In this document: positions 1-11,853 of the stretch, piece by piece
How the letters are laid out: every line of letters begins with the position of its first letter
Position numbering within the stretch: position 1 is the stretch's first letter
From: Armillaria gallica
Taxonomy: Eukaryota > Basidiomycota > Agaricomycetes > Agaricales > Physalacriaceae
Length of the DNA stretch: 64,000 nucleotides
NCBI GenBank assembly: GCA_037576215.1
Contig: JBANDB010000017.1
Location: 558,001 to 622,000 of the forward strand
Direction: 5' to 3'
Notes under the pieces: model-generated
Seen by the model: only the letters and a program-made list of their open reading frames with translations
What the model was told of the DNA's origin: nothing
Database searches by the model: none
Made by a program: the position numbers and the translations under genes

Positions 1-1040
1 ATTTCTTGTATGCATGATATGGTACCGTTCTCTTACTTGTAGGAGGGCTTCCTGGCGGCGGCCCTCCTGGCTCGGTGCCGTTGAACATTGGTGGTAATTG
101 GACGTCGTCGTCGAGAGACAAATCGGGAAGCGCAGAGCCGCGGATATTACGACTGATTGCCTCCGGTGTATGTAATTTTCCCAGGATCCTTTCTTACTCT
201 CCTACGACCATGTACGACTTATCATGACAATATACTGGATTCCCACTCGCTACCTAGTCCAACCTCATTTCAGTAAGATGCGTTGCTCGTGTCAGGTGCC
301 AGTGTACCACGTATCCGGTTAGAGTCGCCTCGCTGATGGTACTCGTTGTCTTGGCCGCCTTGTATCCATCCGAACACTGGAAGGGGAAGGAATTAGGTTT
401 TATTAGTCGTCTGTGCTTCTCAACAGGAACGTAACGCATCCGCAGTACAGCTGGAGATGCCGTGTGGGTTTTTCAAGGTTCCTCACCATGAACATTGCTC
501 TTGGCGTCAGATTATTCTGGACTCGCGGCGGAAAACGTGAAGGTTTGAAGATCATCGATAGTGCAGTTGTGGACGTTTTCTTGAGAAGTTTTACCAGCCA
601 ATAGACATAGCATGCTGTATGTCTTGATCCGGCTTCTGACATCGTTCATACCTGATGCAGGACGAGTCTCTTGTCATGCCAGTATACCAGCGTCGGTATC
701 CTCTTTTTGAGATATTATTTGTAAATAATACTTACAATGATATCTTCTAGGAAACGTTCATCTCCGTTGGTGTCAAGGCGTGTGGTGCGAGTCATCGCAG
801 ACGCCGGCGTGTATGCGCTCGTTAAAGGCAGACATTCAAGGATGATAATATCGACAATCCTCCGTCGACTTGGCATCGTTCCCTGGCAACAGTCCGCATA
901 TACGAATCCCTATCAGAAGCCTTTAACGGATGGCACCCAGTCGGAATGGGCGTCAAATTATTTATAGCTAAAGCATATAAAAGACGAGCCAAGACTTGGA
1001 TAACAGACACCGCAAGTCTACCCGATTTTTAGTTATAGCT
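1..1040. other. No recognisable gene upstream of the M35 protease
   Basis: I see only short open frames here with no family resemblance and no consistent exon pattern. The last part holds the promoter of the downstream protease gene. Confidence 0.4.
976..983 (+). promoter_or_regulatory. TATA box of the M35 protease gene
   Basis: TATAAAAG lies 58 bases before the ATG at 1041, a normal spacing for a fungal core promoter with a short leader. Confidence 0.55.
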
Positions 1041-2342
1041 ATGTTCACCTCATCGGTTCACTCTCTCTTGTACGCCTTCTGTCTCTCAGCGGCTGCCGTT
1101 TCAGCTGCTCCGGGACTATCTCTCTCTCTTTCCGGTACTAGTTTTTAGCCGCTTGTCTTATAAGCGCTGACCGTCGCCATAGGTGCTGATTCTGTGGTTG
1201 ATGTCGAGAACCTTTCCGTTGCGGTTACCCTCACCAACACTGGTAACACAACTATGAAAATTCTCAACGATCCTTCTAGTATCTTGTCACCGACCTTTTC
1301 GACTAACACCTTCGCTATCGACAGCGCCTCAGGTTCCCCGTCTTTTGTCGGTATGAAGGTCAAGTACAATCCTTCCTCCGTCATGAAAAAGAATCGAGAG
1401 CAGTCATTCACCCTTCTTACCCCGGGTGAATCTGTCACTGTCGATCATGCATGTACGCAAGTTGGAATTTAGGCTCATACACGGCGAACTAATTATATTT
1501 AAGTGGCCAACGCGTACAACTTTACTGGATCCGGGGAGACTTCTTACACTATCGCGCCGTCCACATTGTTCTACTACATTGATGCTGATACCAACGAGCT
1601 TCTGACCATCAATGCAGAGACAGTGCGGAAACACACTGCTAAACTGTCTGGCACCCTTGCCGTTGCCCGCCGTGAGCTAGATAAGAGGATCACTTACAGC
1701 GGCTGCTCTACTTCCGAGGAGAACGCCCTTGTCAGTGCCGCAGCTGCAGCTCAGACCTACGCCGAAAATGCCCAAGCGTACGTCTCCTTGCATAGTCGAC
1801 CGAGTCATACTTGAACCATTCATAAAGATACCTTGACGAGAACACCTCATCAACCACTCGTTATACCACATGGTTTGGCACATACACTTCGACCCGCCAC
1901 ACAGAGGTCCTCAGCCATTTCTCCAACATGCTGGATCACCCCTACGCCGACTACACGTACGATTGTAGTTGCACCGATACCGACGTCTATGCCTATGTAT
2001 ACTCCGACTCGTAAGTCGCTTACGTCCACGATCGTGAGCAGCTGTCACAAGTTATCTATAGGTTCGGTACCATCTATCTCTGTGGTGCCTTCTGGGACGC
2101 ACCCACCACTGGCACGGACTCTATGGTGAGCATATGCGCTTTCTAACTTTACTTCAGCTAATCCGTTCTAGGGTGGAACTCTGATCCACGAGTCTTCTCA
2201 CTTCACAATCATCGGTGGCACCGACGACTACGTCTATGGCCAGACTAGCGCTAAATCCCTCGCCGTGAGCAACCCTGACGAAGCCATCCTCAACGCCGAC
2301 AACCACGAGTATTTCGCTGAGAACAACCCTTCGTTGTCTTAG
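1041..2342 (+). CDS. Secreted peptidyl-Lys metalloendopeptidase (M35, deuterolysin/aspzincin)
   Basis: This is a secreted zinc protease of the M35 family, whose fungal peptidyl-Lys members cut on the N-terminal side of lysine. Exons read 1041-1134, 1183-1452, 1504-1777, 1828-2010, 2062-2125 and 2172-2342, joined by five introns of 46-51 bases that keep the frame. The start MFTSSVHSLLYAFCLSAAAV is a clear signal peptide. A propeptide-like region follows, then the catalytic domain, which begins near the YSGCSTSEE segment. The zinc-binding HExxH is HESSH (2187-2201), and the aspzincin GTxDxxYG appears as GTDDYVYG about 10 residues later. The protein ends just after the NADNHEYFAEN segment, as full-length family members do. 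No damage is visible. It is likely extracellular and used for protein breakdown. Confidence 0.93.
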
Positions 2343-2649
2343 CACATGCCGGAATATCTAGTTCTGGTCTGCTAGCATCATGGGAATGAATATCATTTGG
2401 ATGTTTTTGTACTTGTAAGCTGGCAGTGTTGTTGCTAGTAGTTGTCCAGAAATATTTCGCTTTGTATATTCCCAGACGAAACATGGATTACTAGAGAAGG
2501 GAAGGCTGGATCATCGTATTTTTGACTGGTACTTGTTTCCTGAAAGTACTACCAACATTCTGAGTAATAAAGGTAACGGGCCGGGCCGAGAGTCCGGAGC
2601 GCATTTATTCCAATTGTTTCACACCAGTCCTGTTGCACCTTGTACCATC

Positions 2650-5332
2650 ATGTCGAGTCGTAAGAAACGCAAATCTTTGGCCGCTTCCGGCTCGAATGAC
2701 GAGCTTTCGAGCGTCTCAGGACCTTCGCAACTTGCCAAGTCCAAGGGGAGCCGCGGAACTAGAGGAAAGCTGTCGGCGCTACTGGAATTGCCACTGGATA
2801 TTCTCCTTGAGGTGTGTCAGGGATCCATTCACATCTTCTATTTTCTTATAGTCTTGTAATAGATATTCGGCTTTCTTCTACCATTGGATCTTCTTCATCT
2901 TTCGCGTCTTAACAAGGACTTCCGACAGGTCTTCATGAGCAAATCATCCGTCGGAGCTTGGAAGGCTGCGCGCCAGAACCTTCCCGGATTCCCAGGACCG
3001 TTTCGAGGCATGTCGGAACCTGCATGGGTAAATCTGGCGTTCGTTGCGGAGTGTCACGTAGGATCCGTTTCCTGGCCAATCATTTAATTCACTCAAAATT
3101 TCGTTCAGTTTTGCACCAGAACTGTCCGGAATCCGGATATGTACCTTATGACTCGTGTCTGTCCTCCCTGTACTTCTGAGAGGTACGCATACAGACAAAC
3201 TGATACCGTTATTTGTCGTGCCTGACACAGCATAGATTGATAAAGACACAGGCGCTTAAACGCAACGCCAATCCGCCCTCAGCGCATGTTTCTGTCGCAG
3301 ATGTAACCAGTCTTATACCTGCCCATTGCACTGGTATATATCCTTTATTGCTTGAATCTTGCTACCCATTAATATTGCTGCAGGATATCGTCATGGCGAC
3401 CATTCAGGTCCTAAACAGTGGGATTGGTGGTCATTGCGTAGTGACTATGATGCTATGTGCGCGAAGCTGCTGTCATTCGAAACCCCGGGAGAAAGGAGCG
3501 AGTTCATAAAGAATCAAAAGGCTCTAGTATCTGATAATCTGAAGGTCAGTCGCATTCCTTCTTCTAAAGTTCCGAGCTTCTTATAACTTAACAGCATTCA
3601 CGTATATGCCAAATGTGGAACGTTCAACGTACAAATGAACGCTATCATGAAATCCATCAAGGGAAGAAAGACAGAAGACAGGCGTAAATGAATGTTCTCG
3701 TCGATTAGTTCTAGGCTGATCGATATCACAACGACAGGATATATGATAAACTCAAAGAACTCGGATATGAAGAAGACCTTAAAGGAAGCCGCCCATACTC
3801 TGATCCCCTTGCCGATCATCCCCTTGTCAAGAAGAATCTTCCGTTAACTGAAAGGGGTGGGTTCTACGTGTATATTTTGGGTTCAATAAGTAACGCTGAT
3901 TCAGGTTGGCTGAAAATACGGGATGAGCTAGTCGCTTGGGCGGAGGTTAGGCGAGCCACTCGCCTAGCCCGGGAACATCAAATGTTGGTCAACTCCCGCA
4001 AGCCAATCGCCGTTTCTATCCTTCGACAGTATAAGAACAGCCGCTCCCACTACCCTGTCACCACCTTCTTCCCTTCTGTGGTCGACTTCTGTCGATTCCT
4101 TCCTGTGAAAGAGATTTTGGACCTTCCGTCTGGCATTGAGGTCAATGAGGAGAGCTTCTCAGAGGTCATCCCTCAAATTCCGGAACTCTGCAGACAATGG
4201 AGGGGCCAGATTAAGAGGAAGTTAATCAAATTACTCCTCCAACCTAATCTAGACCGCTCAAGGGACGAAACGATCCATCAGTTGCAGTTGGCTTGCAATG
4301 TGGTGATCTGTCGCCGTTGTAGCGAGTTCCCCGACACGGCCCGCAGGCGTAGAGGTCAAAGCGCTAGCCAAGTATTCTCCGTTCAGCCTCTTTTCTATCC
4401 TCAGATGCTCTCGCATCGGTGTATGCAAGTCGGCCATCGTAGCGAGTTCGGGTTTGGTTCAATTGTAGATGAAACATGTAGGCTTAAGTCTCCGGCATGG
4501 CATGTCCGTGTGGCGTGGTCAACGGATTATCTTGCAAGGAATGACAAGTTCCGGAGCATCGTCCAGCGTATCGTGAAGATGGTTAATCTTAATCCAGCCA
4601 CGACGACTGTGGCCGAAATGGACGCTGACGGGTCGCATTTCGCCTGTCTCTTGTGCGACAAGCAACAGCTTCCGGGATCAAACTCGCAGATGTTCATCTT
4701 GTATCGGTGGAGAGAAATGGTGAGTTTATGCCGCATTGTACGCGTAAACTTGCTGACAGAGTCCCAGGCGCGGCATATATTCCAGAGCCATTTCTATGTA
4801 ACTGCCACTTTTCCGCGCCATGTACGCAAATTCGACTCGGAAGAACTGCCCGTTAATTATCGAAATATTGCACCAGTAGGCACGATCATGTTCCAGTGCG
4901 TTCATTGCCATGATCTTCCATCTGAGAGTGCAAGTAGCTATAACGGGTCAGAGGAGATTACGAAACATATACTTGACGTGTATGCTTCAAGTCCTTATCT
5001 GTAGTGTTTCGATTGCTGACTTCCCTCATAGACACCCGGAGGTCACAGCACCTAAGCTGAACAAGGATTTCTACATGCCCTTGGGCGCCCCATTTGAGGC
5101 TCACAAGGGCCGGGTTGTTGTAGTGGACGTGTCGGATGATACCAGCGAGGAGTTGCAGGTCGCCTATGCTTGCGTTCTGGATACCGTCGGCGCGTCACAT
5201 CTTGAATGGGAGAGCGACCCTGATCCGGGCGTCCATTTCGATGAGCTCGACGAGGATGACCTTTTGGATGAAGAGGATTCTGATGATGATAGTGGCAGTG
5301 ACGAGGATAGCGAGGCATTAAGCTCCAGTTAG
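2650..5332 (+). CDS. F-box protein with cysteine-rich segment and acidic C-terminus
   Basis: The first exon encodes a basic, serine-rich head (MSSRKKRKSLAASG) and then LLELPLDILLE, a typical F-box opening. It continues after an intron at about 2812-2859 as IFGFLLPLDLLHLSRLNKDFR. Further exons carry paired cysteines (FCTRTV...CPPC near 3110-3175; FQCVHCHD near 4891-4914) that could bind a metal. A long exon covers roughly 3905-4979. The last intron is 4980-5031, with the frame running ILDVHPEVTAPK. The C-terminus is an Asp/Glu/Ser tail. F-box proteins are substrate adaptors of SCF ubiquitin ligases; the substrate cannot be told. The exon structure between 3175 and 3900 is unsure. Confidence 0.8.
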
Positions 5333-5991
5333 TCCTCGGGTTCCAATGACCATGTCTACTAGTCCATCAGCCAACTGCGCAAACAGTGAAATCGTTACTT
5401 TCATTTGCGCCATCCTTTGAGAATATCAGCGTAACGAGTGGTCAAGTGAGTGAACTACTAAATGCCAATTTTCATCTCAGCCGAGTCTTTAGCAAACCTC
5501 GGATTGCCTAATGCTCCAAAGTCCGTGGCGGTGAGATGATTCAAGCTCCTACGTCAGGCTTCTAGGCTCAATCTAGTGTTCCTGGCTTCGTGTGGAGTTT
5601 ACAGCTTGTCATTACTACAAGCTGCGCATGGGCTAATGGCGTATCTAAGGAGGTTATAGTGCGTCTAGCTTTGTGAAACGCTAGAGAAAATCGATTTGGG
5701 CGATTCTGCGAATCGCAAGGCTCTTGATCTGAGGATCAATAGTTTTTGAAAGCGGGTGAACTTCCTGCGGTGTTTCGACCTATAGTCCTGTGATCACTCG
5801 GAGCGCTAGAAGTCATTCAAGCTATCTTTTTACACGTCTTCCAGCAATGGCTTCCTAGCACCAGCGCTATCTTGACTCTTGCCTATACATCGAGTTTCGC
5901 CTTCAGCTCTGTTAATTACGCTGTCTTGTGGGGTATATAAGGGACTCGTCTGAGGCTACAACGATCAGCTCCTCTCGCTATCTGCATCATA
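5333..5991. other. Intergenic region with promoter of the next gene
   Basis: No gene is visible. A good TATA box stands near its right end and the first exon of the lectin-like gene follows. Confidence 0.5.
5934..5940 (+). promoter_or_regulatory. TATA box of the lectin-like gene
   Basis: TATATAA in the context GGGTATATAAGGG lies about 58 bases before the expected start codon at 5992, much like the M35 gene promoter. It suggests the gene was expressed until recently, or still is. Confidence 0.5.
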
Positions 5992-6868
5992 TTGAAACTT
6001 CTTTACTTCATCTCTTTGGCTGTGGTGTCAGTGTCCGCAAGTCTTTCGAACGGAACTCCTTGTAAGCCATACCCCTTCGCGTAACTTCGCCCTTTTGCTT
6101 ACCACATGAGCAGACCGTATCATTAACTCCAATGGGAACGATCTCAAGTTGGATATGAGCTCTTCACGGGGTAGTCTTCATTCCTTTGGAGTCTGCCATT
6201 GGTCCATATTACTGATATTCGTATGAAGTCGTCGGTGGATCGAACTCCGAGTCCGTTCAGCTGTGGCAATTGATGCAACCCCTCCCCCTGTCGAATTCGA
6301 CTGTCTACGCTATTATGCCGATGACCGCTGAATCCATTGTCAATCTCATGACATTTGACACCGGTATATTTCTTTCGGAGACCGGTCTTGGCCGGGGACC
6401 TCAATCTGTTCTTAATGTTTCGCTCTTTAGGTGACAGTGGTACTACCCCTGAAAACGGCGACGATGCTATAGTCCAACCTGGTGACATGTTCCAAGCAAA
6501 GTTCCAGTGGACAATCATTCCGATAAACAATACCGGCGACTACTATACGTGAGTATATCCATTCAATCTCTCCGATGATATCAATGCGAATACGACAAAC
6601 TCACATACTTGTAGCATCACGCGTATCAGCCCGGATGGCGACTGTAAGTTGACCGTCCCTTGGCCGTAAGAAAAATACTCACTGCACATTCTTCGAAAGT
6701 CAACGTTGACCTGGCTAACGGGTGAGATCATTCAGCTCTTCCTCGATGACCCGACTGACTTTGTCTTTTTATAGCTCCAGGGCAGACGGGGCCAAGGTTC
6801 AAGCTTATCGAGGTACTCCTGCCAGTGGAAATGTCAACCAGTGGTGGAAATTTGTGAACCCTACTTGA
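5992..6868 (+). pseudogene. Secreted beta-trefoil (ricin-B-like) lectin gene without an ATG
   Basis: The exons encode a small secreted protein of the QxW beta-trefoil type. The signal peptide frame reads (L)KLLYFISLAVVSVSAS. The mature part has RIINSNGNDLKLDM, VQLWQLMQ, PGDMFQAKFQWTIIPI and the C-terminal QWWKF, which is the usual QxW signature. Introns with normal ends can be placed at about 6062-6113, 6161-6220, 6362-6429, 6549-6613 and two more near 6640-6780, and they restore one frame to the TGA at 6866-6868. The codon where ATG is expected is TTG (5992-5994), and no in-frame ATG lies just upstream. Everything else looks intact, so this is either a very young start-codon loss, a non-ATG start, or a sequence error. 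Sugar binding is inferred from the fold only. Confidence 0.65.
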
Positions 6869-7593
6869 AGAACTTTGGGTTGTTGTCGGACATACAGCAT
6901 TACCTTTTCCACTGACACTGTTATATATTCGTTATGACTACTTGCTTTTGACTCAGAGGGGCCTTTGATTGAATCTGCCTTCGAAAGGGCGGTCAGCCAG
7001 CAGGGCCCGTGCGCCGATAGCACGTGATCGTGAGAATAAAGTTAGCATATATAGAGCAAGTTCCACGAATTTTTTTCTTAGATTCTTCCACAATCATACA
7101 CGCCCATGACGAAAAGTAACGGTGCATTTCGTTGAGCACGACCCCCTTCTGGTGCGGTCGGCATTGACATCGCCCGTTTGGCACCCATACCTTGTTACAT
7201 CAAAGGGACGGGCTGGAGACATCTGATGGCGTCCGTGATGATTGAAGTTGACGGTGGAATATTGTGCTATCTCTCTTTTTCTTATCGGCTCTTCACTACT
7301 GTGTGCCGCTACATCGCCGGACGTCAGGCATTCTTTATGTGCAATAATATCTTTCCGTTATCAAACATTCTTACTCAGTGCGCTTCCTGGTCACCGGTCA
7401 TGCTCCATATGAGAGCATTAGCGTTGCTCACCTGTTATGAGCAGCAGCAGTGTCTGGCCCGTAATTTGGTGCGCGATATACGAAGATCAAGAACCTTTGA
7501 ATGTACTTAAGATTGGAGGTGCTCGTTTGTGGTCATTGGGAACCATGTGCACTTTCGAATTTTTGTATTATACAGTTACTTGAATACATTAGT
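6869..7593. other. Intergenic region, nothing recognised
   Basis: Convergent 3' region between the lectin-like gene (+) and the F-box gene (-). Short open frames only. Confidence 0.4.
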
Positions 7594-9345
7594 TCAGGAT
7601 AACTGAATCACACATTCTATCGTGCCGCTAGACAAGGCATGAGACCATATGGCGATGTCAAGCTCCTCCGTCTTGCAACGTTTTAGATTGGCTATGTCGA
7701 CTGGTAACAGTCCGGGAAGCTTCCAAGGCGAAGAACTGTGGTATTCCACTGAGACCGAGGACAAAGATGGTTCATCATAAGAATCCCATCTTGAGGTGAC
7801 CATTTCTGCGAAATCATGGTTGACAATGGAGTGAAAATCGGAGTCTCGAGGTGGCTCTGCCACGATAGTGAAGGATAACTTCTCCAAGTTAGGAAGGAGG
7901 AGATGACGTGGCTGCCCACTACTATCGACGGTTGTAGTCTTCATACGGGTTATTAATTCCTGATAGACATCACCATCAGGTTCTGGCCATGACTGCCCAA
8001 TGTAGCTCCGTTCAAATGCTAGTGACATGAGTGTTGGAACAAGCTCAAGGACGGCGGATAGATGATGATCGGGTGTAACGTCGACCATTGCAAGCCGTGT
8101 TAAGGAGCAGCGGGATTGACTCAATAGAGTACGAAGACCGGAAAGTGTATTCGGAGGGCAGGTTGTTTCATCGGAGAAAGGATTTATCGATATCGTCTCC
8201 AGTGCTGGAAGTACGAGACTTCCTAGGAACGCCCCATCACAAGCGTAAAGCTCGCGCAAGGAAGTGTTTACCACGCGAGCAGAGGGCATTGATAGACTTG
8301 CCACCTGATGTCCATGGCCGGCTTTGGAGCAAAACGTTTGAAGGTTAGGAGACATCTGGACGATATCCAGTAGATAAGTGTTCGTTTGGGCACTGCCGGA
8401 TCTGTACTCGAAGAAGTGGGCGAGGCTGGATTTTGCGAGATGAACATGGATACCTTCCGGTACATTGATCAGCTTTGCTCGGGCTAAGCGAGGAGCTATG
8501 GAAAAGGCGTCAATATGTAAGGGTGATGGATCGTCATCGTCGAGGAAGCCAAGTTCCAAATCTGTTAGCATCGGGAGGAATCCGCGAATTGTTGAAAGAG
8601 CCGCCGTAATAGAAGCTGGGATTCTGAGGGTGACGTTTTCCCAGCGCCTACAATGGCTTGATAGCAGGTGGAAGAGGGTGGACATTATCTCCAGGGTCTC
8701 GGTGTCGGTTTTATTATCACAACAGAATGTGAAAGAAAGATTGTGCTGTCCAGATCGACTCAGTGCTGAGCTCAGCAACGGAATGGGGCCTTTCAACTCT
8801 TCTACGTGCCTCCATGTGAGTATATCCGGGTTTTGAAAGATATCGCCGAGGGGCCATGAGACATTAAGCCGCATTGTGGACCACAAGGTTGAATGCGACG
8901 CGACCACAGCTCGCCATTTGCTACAAACTTGGCCGACAAGCCAAGGACCCAAGGTGACATCAAAAACATTGTAGGCACCGCGCTCTGAAAGATAACCAAA
9001 GCCTGTGGTGAGGAAAATCTGCACCAATACGTCAGGATTAAGACGCCGAATTGGGGATAAAATGATCTTGTGCGTCTTCTGTGCATCTCTGAAGAGTGTC
9101 CGCTTCTCCTTCAGTCGACTGAGGATGTCAGAAAGACGATGAATATCCGCTTCGACATCTCCTAAGGCGTCGTCGACGTATTGTGCTGATTCTTTGAGTG
9201 GGTGAATATCAGAAGCACTGGGGAGGTCGTTGGTGCGCAGAAGCGACGACACCGCAGGCGAAAGCACCGGAACATTAAGTTGGTCCACCGACGTGAAAAA
9301 AACGTCAGTGCCGCATTTTGGGCAAGCGACACATCCTGAGGCCAT
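7594..9345 (-). CDS. F-box protein, Agaricomycete expanded family
   Basis: A single long exon of about 580 codons. From the N-terminus it has a CxxC pair (CVACPKCG), a coiled-coil-like stretch (DDALGDVEADIHRLSDILSR), and then an F-box that starts SPIRRLNPDVLVQIF. The rest is a leucine-rich, LRR-like region (LTDLELGF, LEKLSFTIV). This head-F-box-LRR order is typical of the large F-box families of mushroom genomes. I chose the ATG at 9345 because the CxxC head follows directly; an in-frame ATG at 9483 would add 46 residues. Further upstream the frame enters a good intron donor (GTGAGTACTG at 9519), so an extra 5' exon is possible. It stands head to head with the site-2 protease gene. It is probably an SCF ubiquitin ligase adaptor; the substrate is unknown. 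Confidence 0.85.
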   Translation of the reverse strand: MASGCVACPKCGTDVFFTSVDQLNVPVLSPAVSSLLRTNDLPSASDIHPLKESAQYVDDALGDVEADIHRLSDILSRLKEKRTLFRDAQKTHKIILSPIRRLNPDVLVQIFLTTGFGYLSERGAYNVFDVTLGPWLVGQVCSKWRAVVASHSTLWSTMRLNVSWPLGDIFQNPDILTWRHVEELKGPIPLLSSALSRSGQHNLSFTFCCDNKTDTETLEIMSTLFHLLSSHCRRWENVTLRIPASITAALSTIRGFLPMLTDLELGFLDDDDPSPLHIDAFSIAPRLARAKLINVPEGIHVHLAKSSLAHFFEYRSGSAQTNTYLLDIVQMSPNLQTFCSKAGHGHQVASLSMPSARVVNTSLRELYACDGAFLGSLVLPALETISINPFSDETTCPPNTLSGLRTLLSQSRCSLTRLAMVDVTPDHHLSAVLELVPTLMSLAFERSYIGQSWPEPDGDVYQELITRMKTTTVDSSGQPRHLLLPNLEKLSFTIVAEPPRDSDFHSIVNHDFAEMVTSRWDSYDEPSLSSVSVEYHSSSPWKLPGLLPVDIANLKRCKTEELDIAIWSHALSSGTIECVIQLS

Positions 9346-9623
9346 AGCGGCAGAAGTCCTGCCTTGTGTGAGGATTGAGCGACACGAAGAGAAGCATCGT
9401 ACGTACGAATGACTGGCAGTATTGCCTAAGATGGCCCGTCTGATTGTCCGATATGCAGTCTTATTTCCCTGTAACGTAGTCATAAGCACATATATACTTT
9501 GTAAAAAGGCAGTACTCACCAGAAAATGGCTGCTAGACGAGGGGGATGTGACTGTAAAATTTGAGAAACGGAAAGGGGCTAACGGGAAAACTAGGGTTTC
9601 CCGGCATGCCCGGTCCGATTTGC

Positions 9624-11530
9624 ATGTTAGCTCTCCCCTTCATCTTGTTTTCACTCTTTTGGGCCGCAATTCATGCAGTAGTCCATTCATTGAACTCAGA
9701 AAAGGGCTCTCTGCTACCTACCGAGCTGCGCAGCTCACGGTCGAGTAGGAAGCTGCGAGGCGGTACCCATGTCACCGCGCGGTATCTTCACCTGAAGATC
9801 GAGTCGTCCGCATGGAATCGTTGCCACGATGGTCTCGCTGGAAAGCTTGGATCCAGACGATTCCAACGGTCCAACAAAACTTTAGGGTATTTCTATGATG
9901 CTGGGGTCGCGTTTGGCGTCTTTGGAATGCTATGCGCTATTGGCCTGCTGCTTTGGACCTGCGCAAATCTTTTCACGGAAACGTTTCATCGTGACTCTGT
10001 CATAGAAATACACCGCGTCGTTAAAAGGGATATACAGGAGGCCTCTCATGTGGACGTAGGGAGATCTGGGGGTTTCGTCCAAGCTATCGTTCGTAATTAT
10101 CTTATCTTGACTCTCACAACATTCTGACGCAGTTGATAGATTCCCGGCGTGACCGTTCCTTTCAGTCATATCATACCCATATTCCTCGCGATATTTCTGT
10201 CCCAGGTGGTTCATGAAGTTGGGCACGCGGTCTCCGGTGCACTGTACGTTTGCCGTCTAATCTGCACCATCCTCATGCTTACGAGTCTGTCTCAGCGAAT
10301 CCGTCCCCATTAATTCCGTTGGTGCAGCGCTGACGCTAGTAATCCCTTCTGCATTCGTAACTTTCCCTGGTTCGCACCTCGAGACGCTGAAGCCGGCGTC
10401 GAGAGCTAGGATCATCGCTGCTGGGCCGTGGCACAACGCCGTTTTTTGGGTCGTTCTGGTTTTCTTGGGATGGTTGCGGCTAAGCTACTATGGACTGACA
10501 CTGTTCGCCTATGAAGATATATCAGGACTCGGTAGAGTTGTCTTGGACGTGGAAAGTGTAAATCTTCTCAGTTGGCCACAGCGTTCACACTGACAATTAA
10601 TTTACAAGGGTACCGCCTTGGATGAATACCTTCCAAAAGGGTCTATCGTTACCCAGCTAGACGATGTACCTGTCGATGGGACTGACGATGCGTGGGGCAA
10701 CTACCTAGCCGCATCTCGGCCCTCCCCTTCAGAGGGATGGTGTGTGGAGAAGGATGTATTTTTTGGTAAGACTTATCCCTACTTGGAACCTGTGCGTATA
10801 CTGAAGACTGCTCAGAGACTCCTGGGTCATGTTGTTTAGAAGGAGTCGCAGTATCGCTACTTTCATGCTTTACCACCGGCAGTGATACGGGCTGTCTAGA
10901 CGCTGTCCCGCTTCTAACGAAACCAAAAGAAAACGTACGATGCGACTCTATGTCCGGTTGTGAAGGAAACGCAGTATGCGTCCGACCAGCTGAATCAGCC
11001 CAGCTGTTGCGTATCTCAGTCCAAGTAATCGGCCAGGAAGACGACGAAATCATTCTATGGCGCGGGCCCAAGAAGGAAGTCTTGCAGCAAGGTGAGAGCA
11101 ATAAAGCCGAGGCACTGCAACTCATTAATTAACATACCCCAGTTCAACTTGGAACACTGAGGCCCCGGCTCAGTTTGTTCCCGCTAATGCTCCCCTCGAT
11201 ACTATTCGTGCTGGAAGGGTATCCTCGCATCGAGATCTGCGCTGCCTTGTCTGATATCATCATCACAGGTATCTCAAGATGGCCACGCTTTCACTATATC
11301 TCTTCAATCTACTTCCATTGCCTTACCTGGATGGAAGTCGATTTTTAGAGGCCCTCCTCAGTATGACGTCACGCACCCAAGTGCCGGATATCTATGATCT
11401 TGAGATGGGCATCAATATTAGTCGTCATGTCGGCACCGGATGGACGGTAAGAATAGAGAAGACGCTCCGGGTGGGGACAACGGTTGTCTTCATTATATGT
11501 GTGTTGATGGCTGGCTGGATCAGTTTCTGA
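9624..11530 (+). CDS. Site-2 protease (M50 membrane metalloprotease)
   Basis: This is an intramembrane zinc protease of the S2P/M50 family, which releases membrane-bound transcription factors (SREBP-type) from ER/Golgi membranes. The start MLALPFILFSLFWAAIHAVV is a membrane segment; a nearby in-frame ATG at 9606 is an alternative. The active-site helix reads FLSQVVHEVGHAVSGAL, with HExxH at 10212-10226. After an insert with a PDZ-like part (ILPKGSIVTQLDDVPV-type text near 10619-10690), the second metal motif NLLPLPYLDG follows (LDG at 11327-11335). C-terminal membrane helices end at 11530. Several short introns lie between; the first ends just before IPGVTVPFSHIIP at about 10140. Both catalytic motifs are intact. 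Confidence 0.9.
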
Positions 11531-11742
11531 GGCGGACGAGGTGAGCGCGGAATTCTGCGCACATCAGCATTGTATTCCTTACGGCTGTGAATGGCAGGTC
11601 GTGCTGTCGTGTTGTCGTGGAGTCTATAATTCGAGATATTGATGGAGGTATCAGTCCAACGATCAATTCGCATGCTTCTGAGGTAGCAGATATCGCCGCG
11701 GCCATCATCAGCACTGCCGTTTCATGAGCGAGGTGCCCTCTG

Positions 11743-11752
11743 TATATAAAGG
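11743..11752 (+). promoter_or_regulatory. TATA box of the small membrane protein gene
   Basis: TATATAAAGG stands about 100 bases before the likely ATG at 11854 and is followed by a pyrimidine-rich leader. Confidence 0.45.
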
Positions 11753-11853
11753 CTCAGACCCTACAGATATGATGTTGGGGCTGTGCCCGCTGCTGGATTC
11801 CCTCTAGTCCTTTCGTTTCTTTTTGACTCGTTCTCTCGTTCTTGCGAGCTTCA

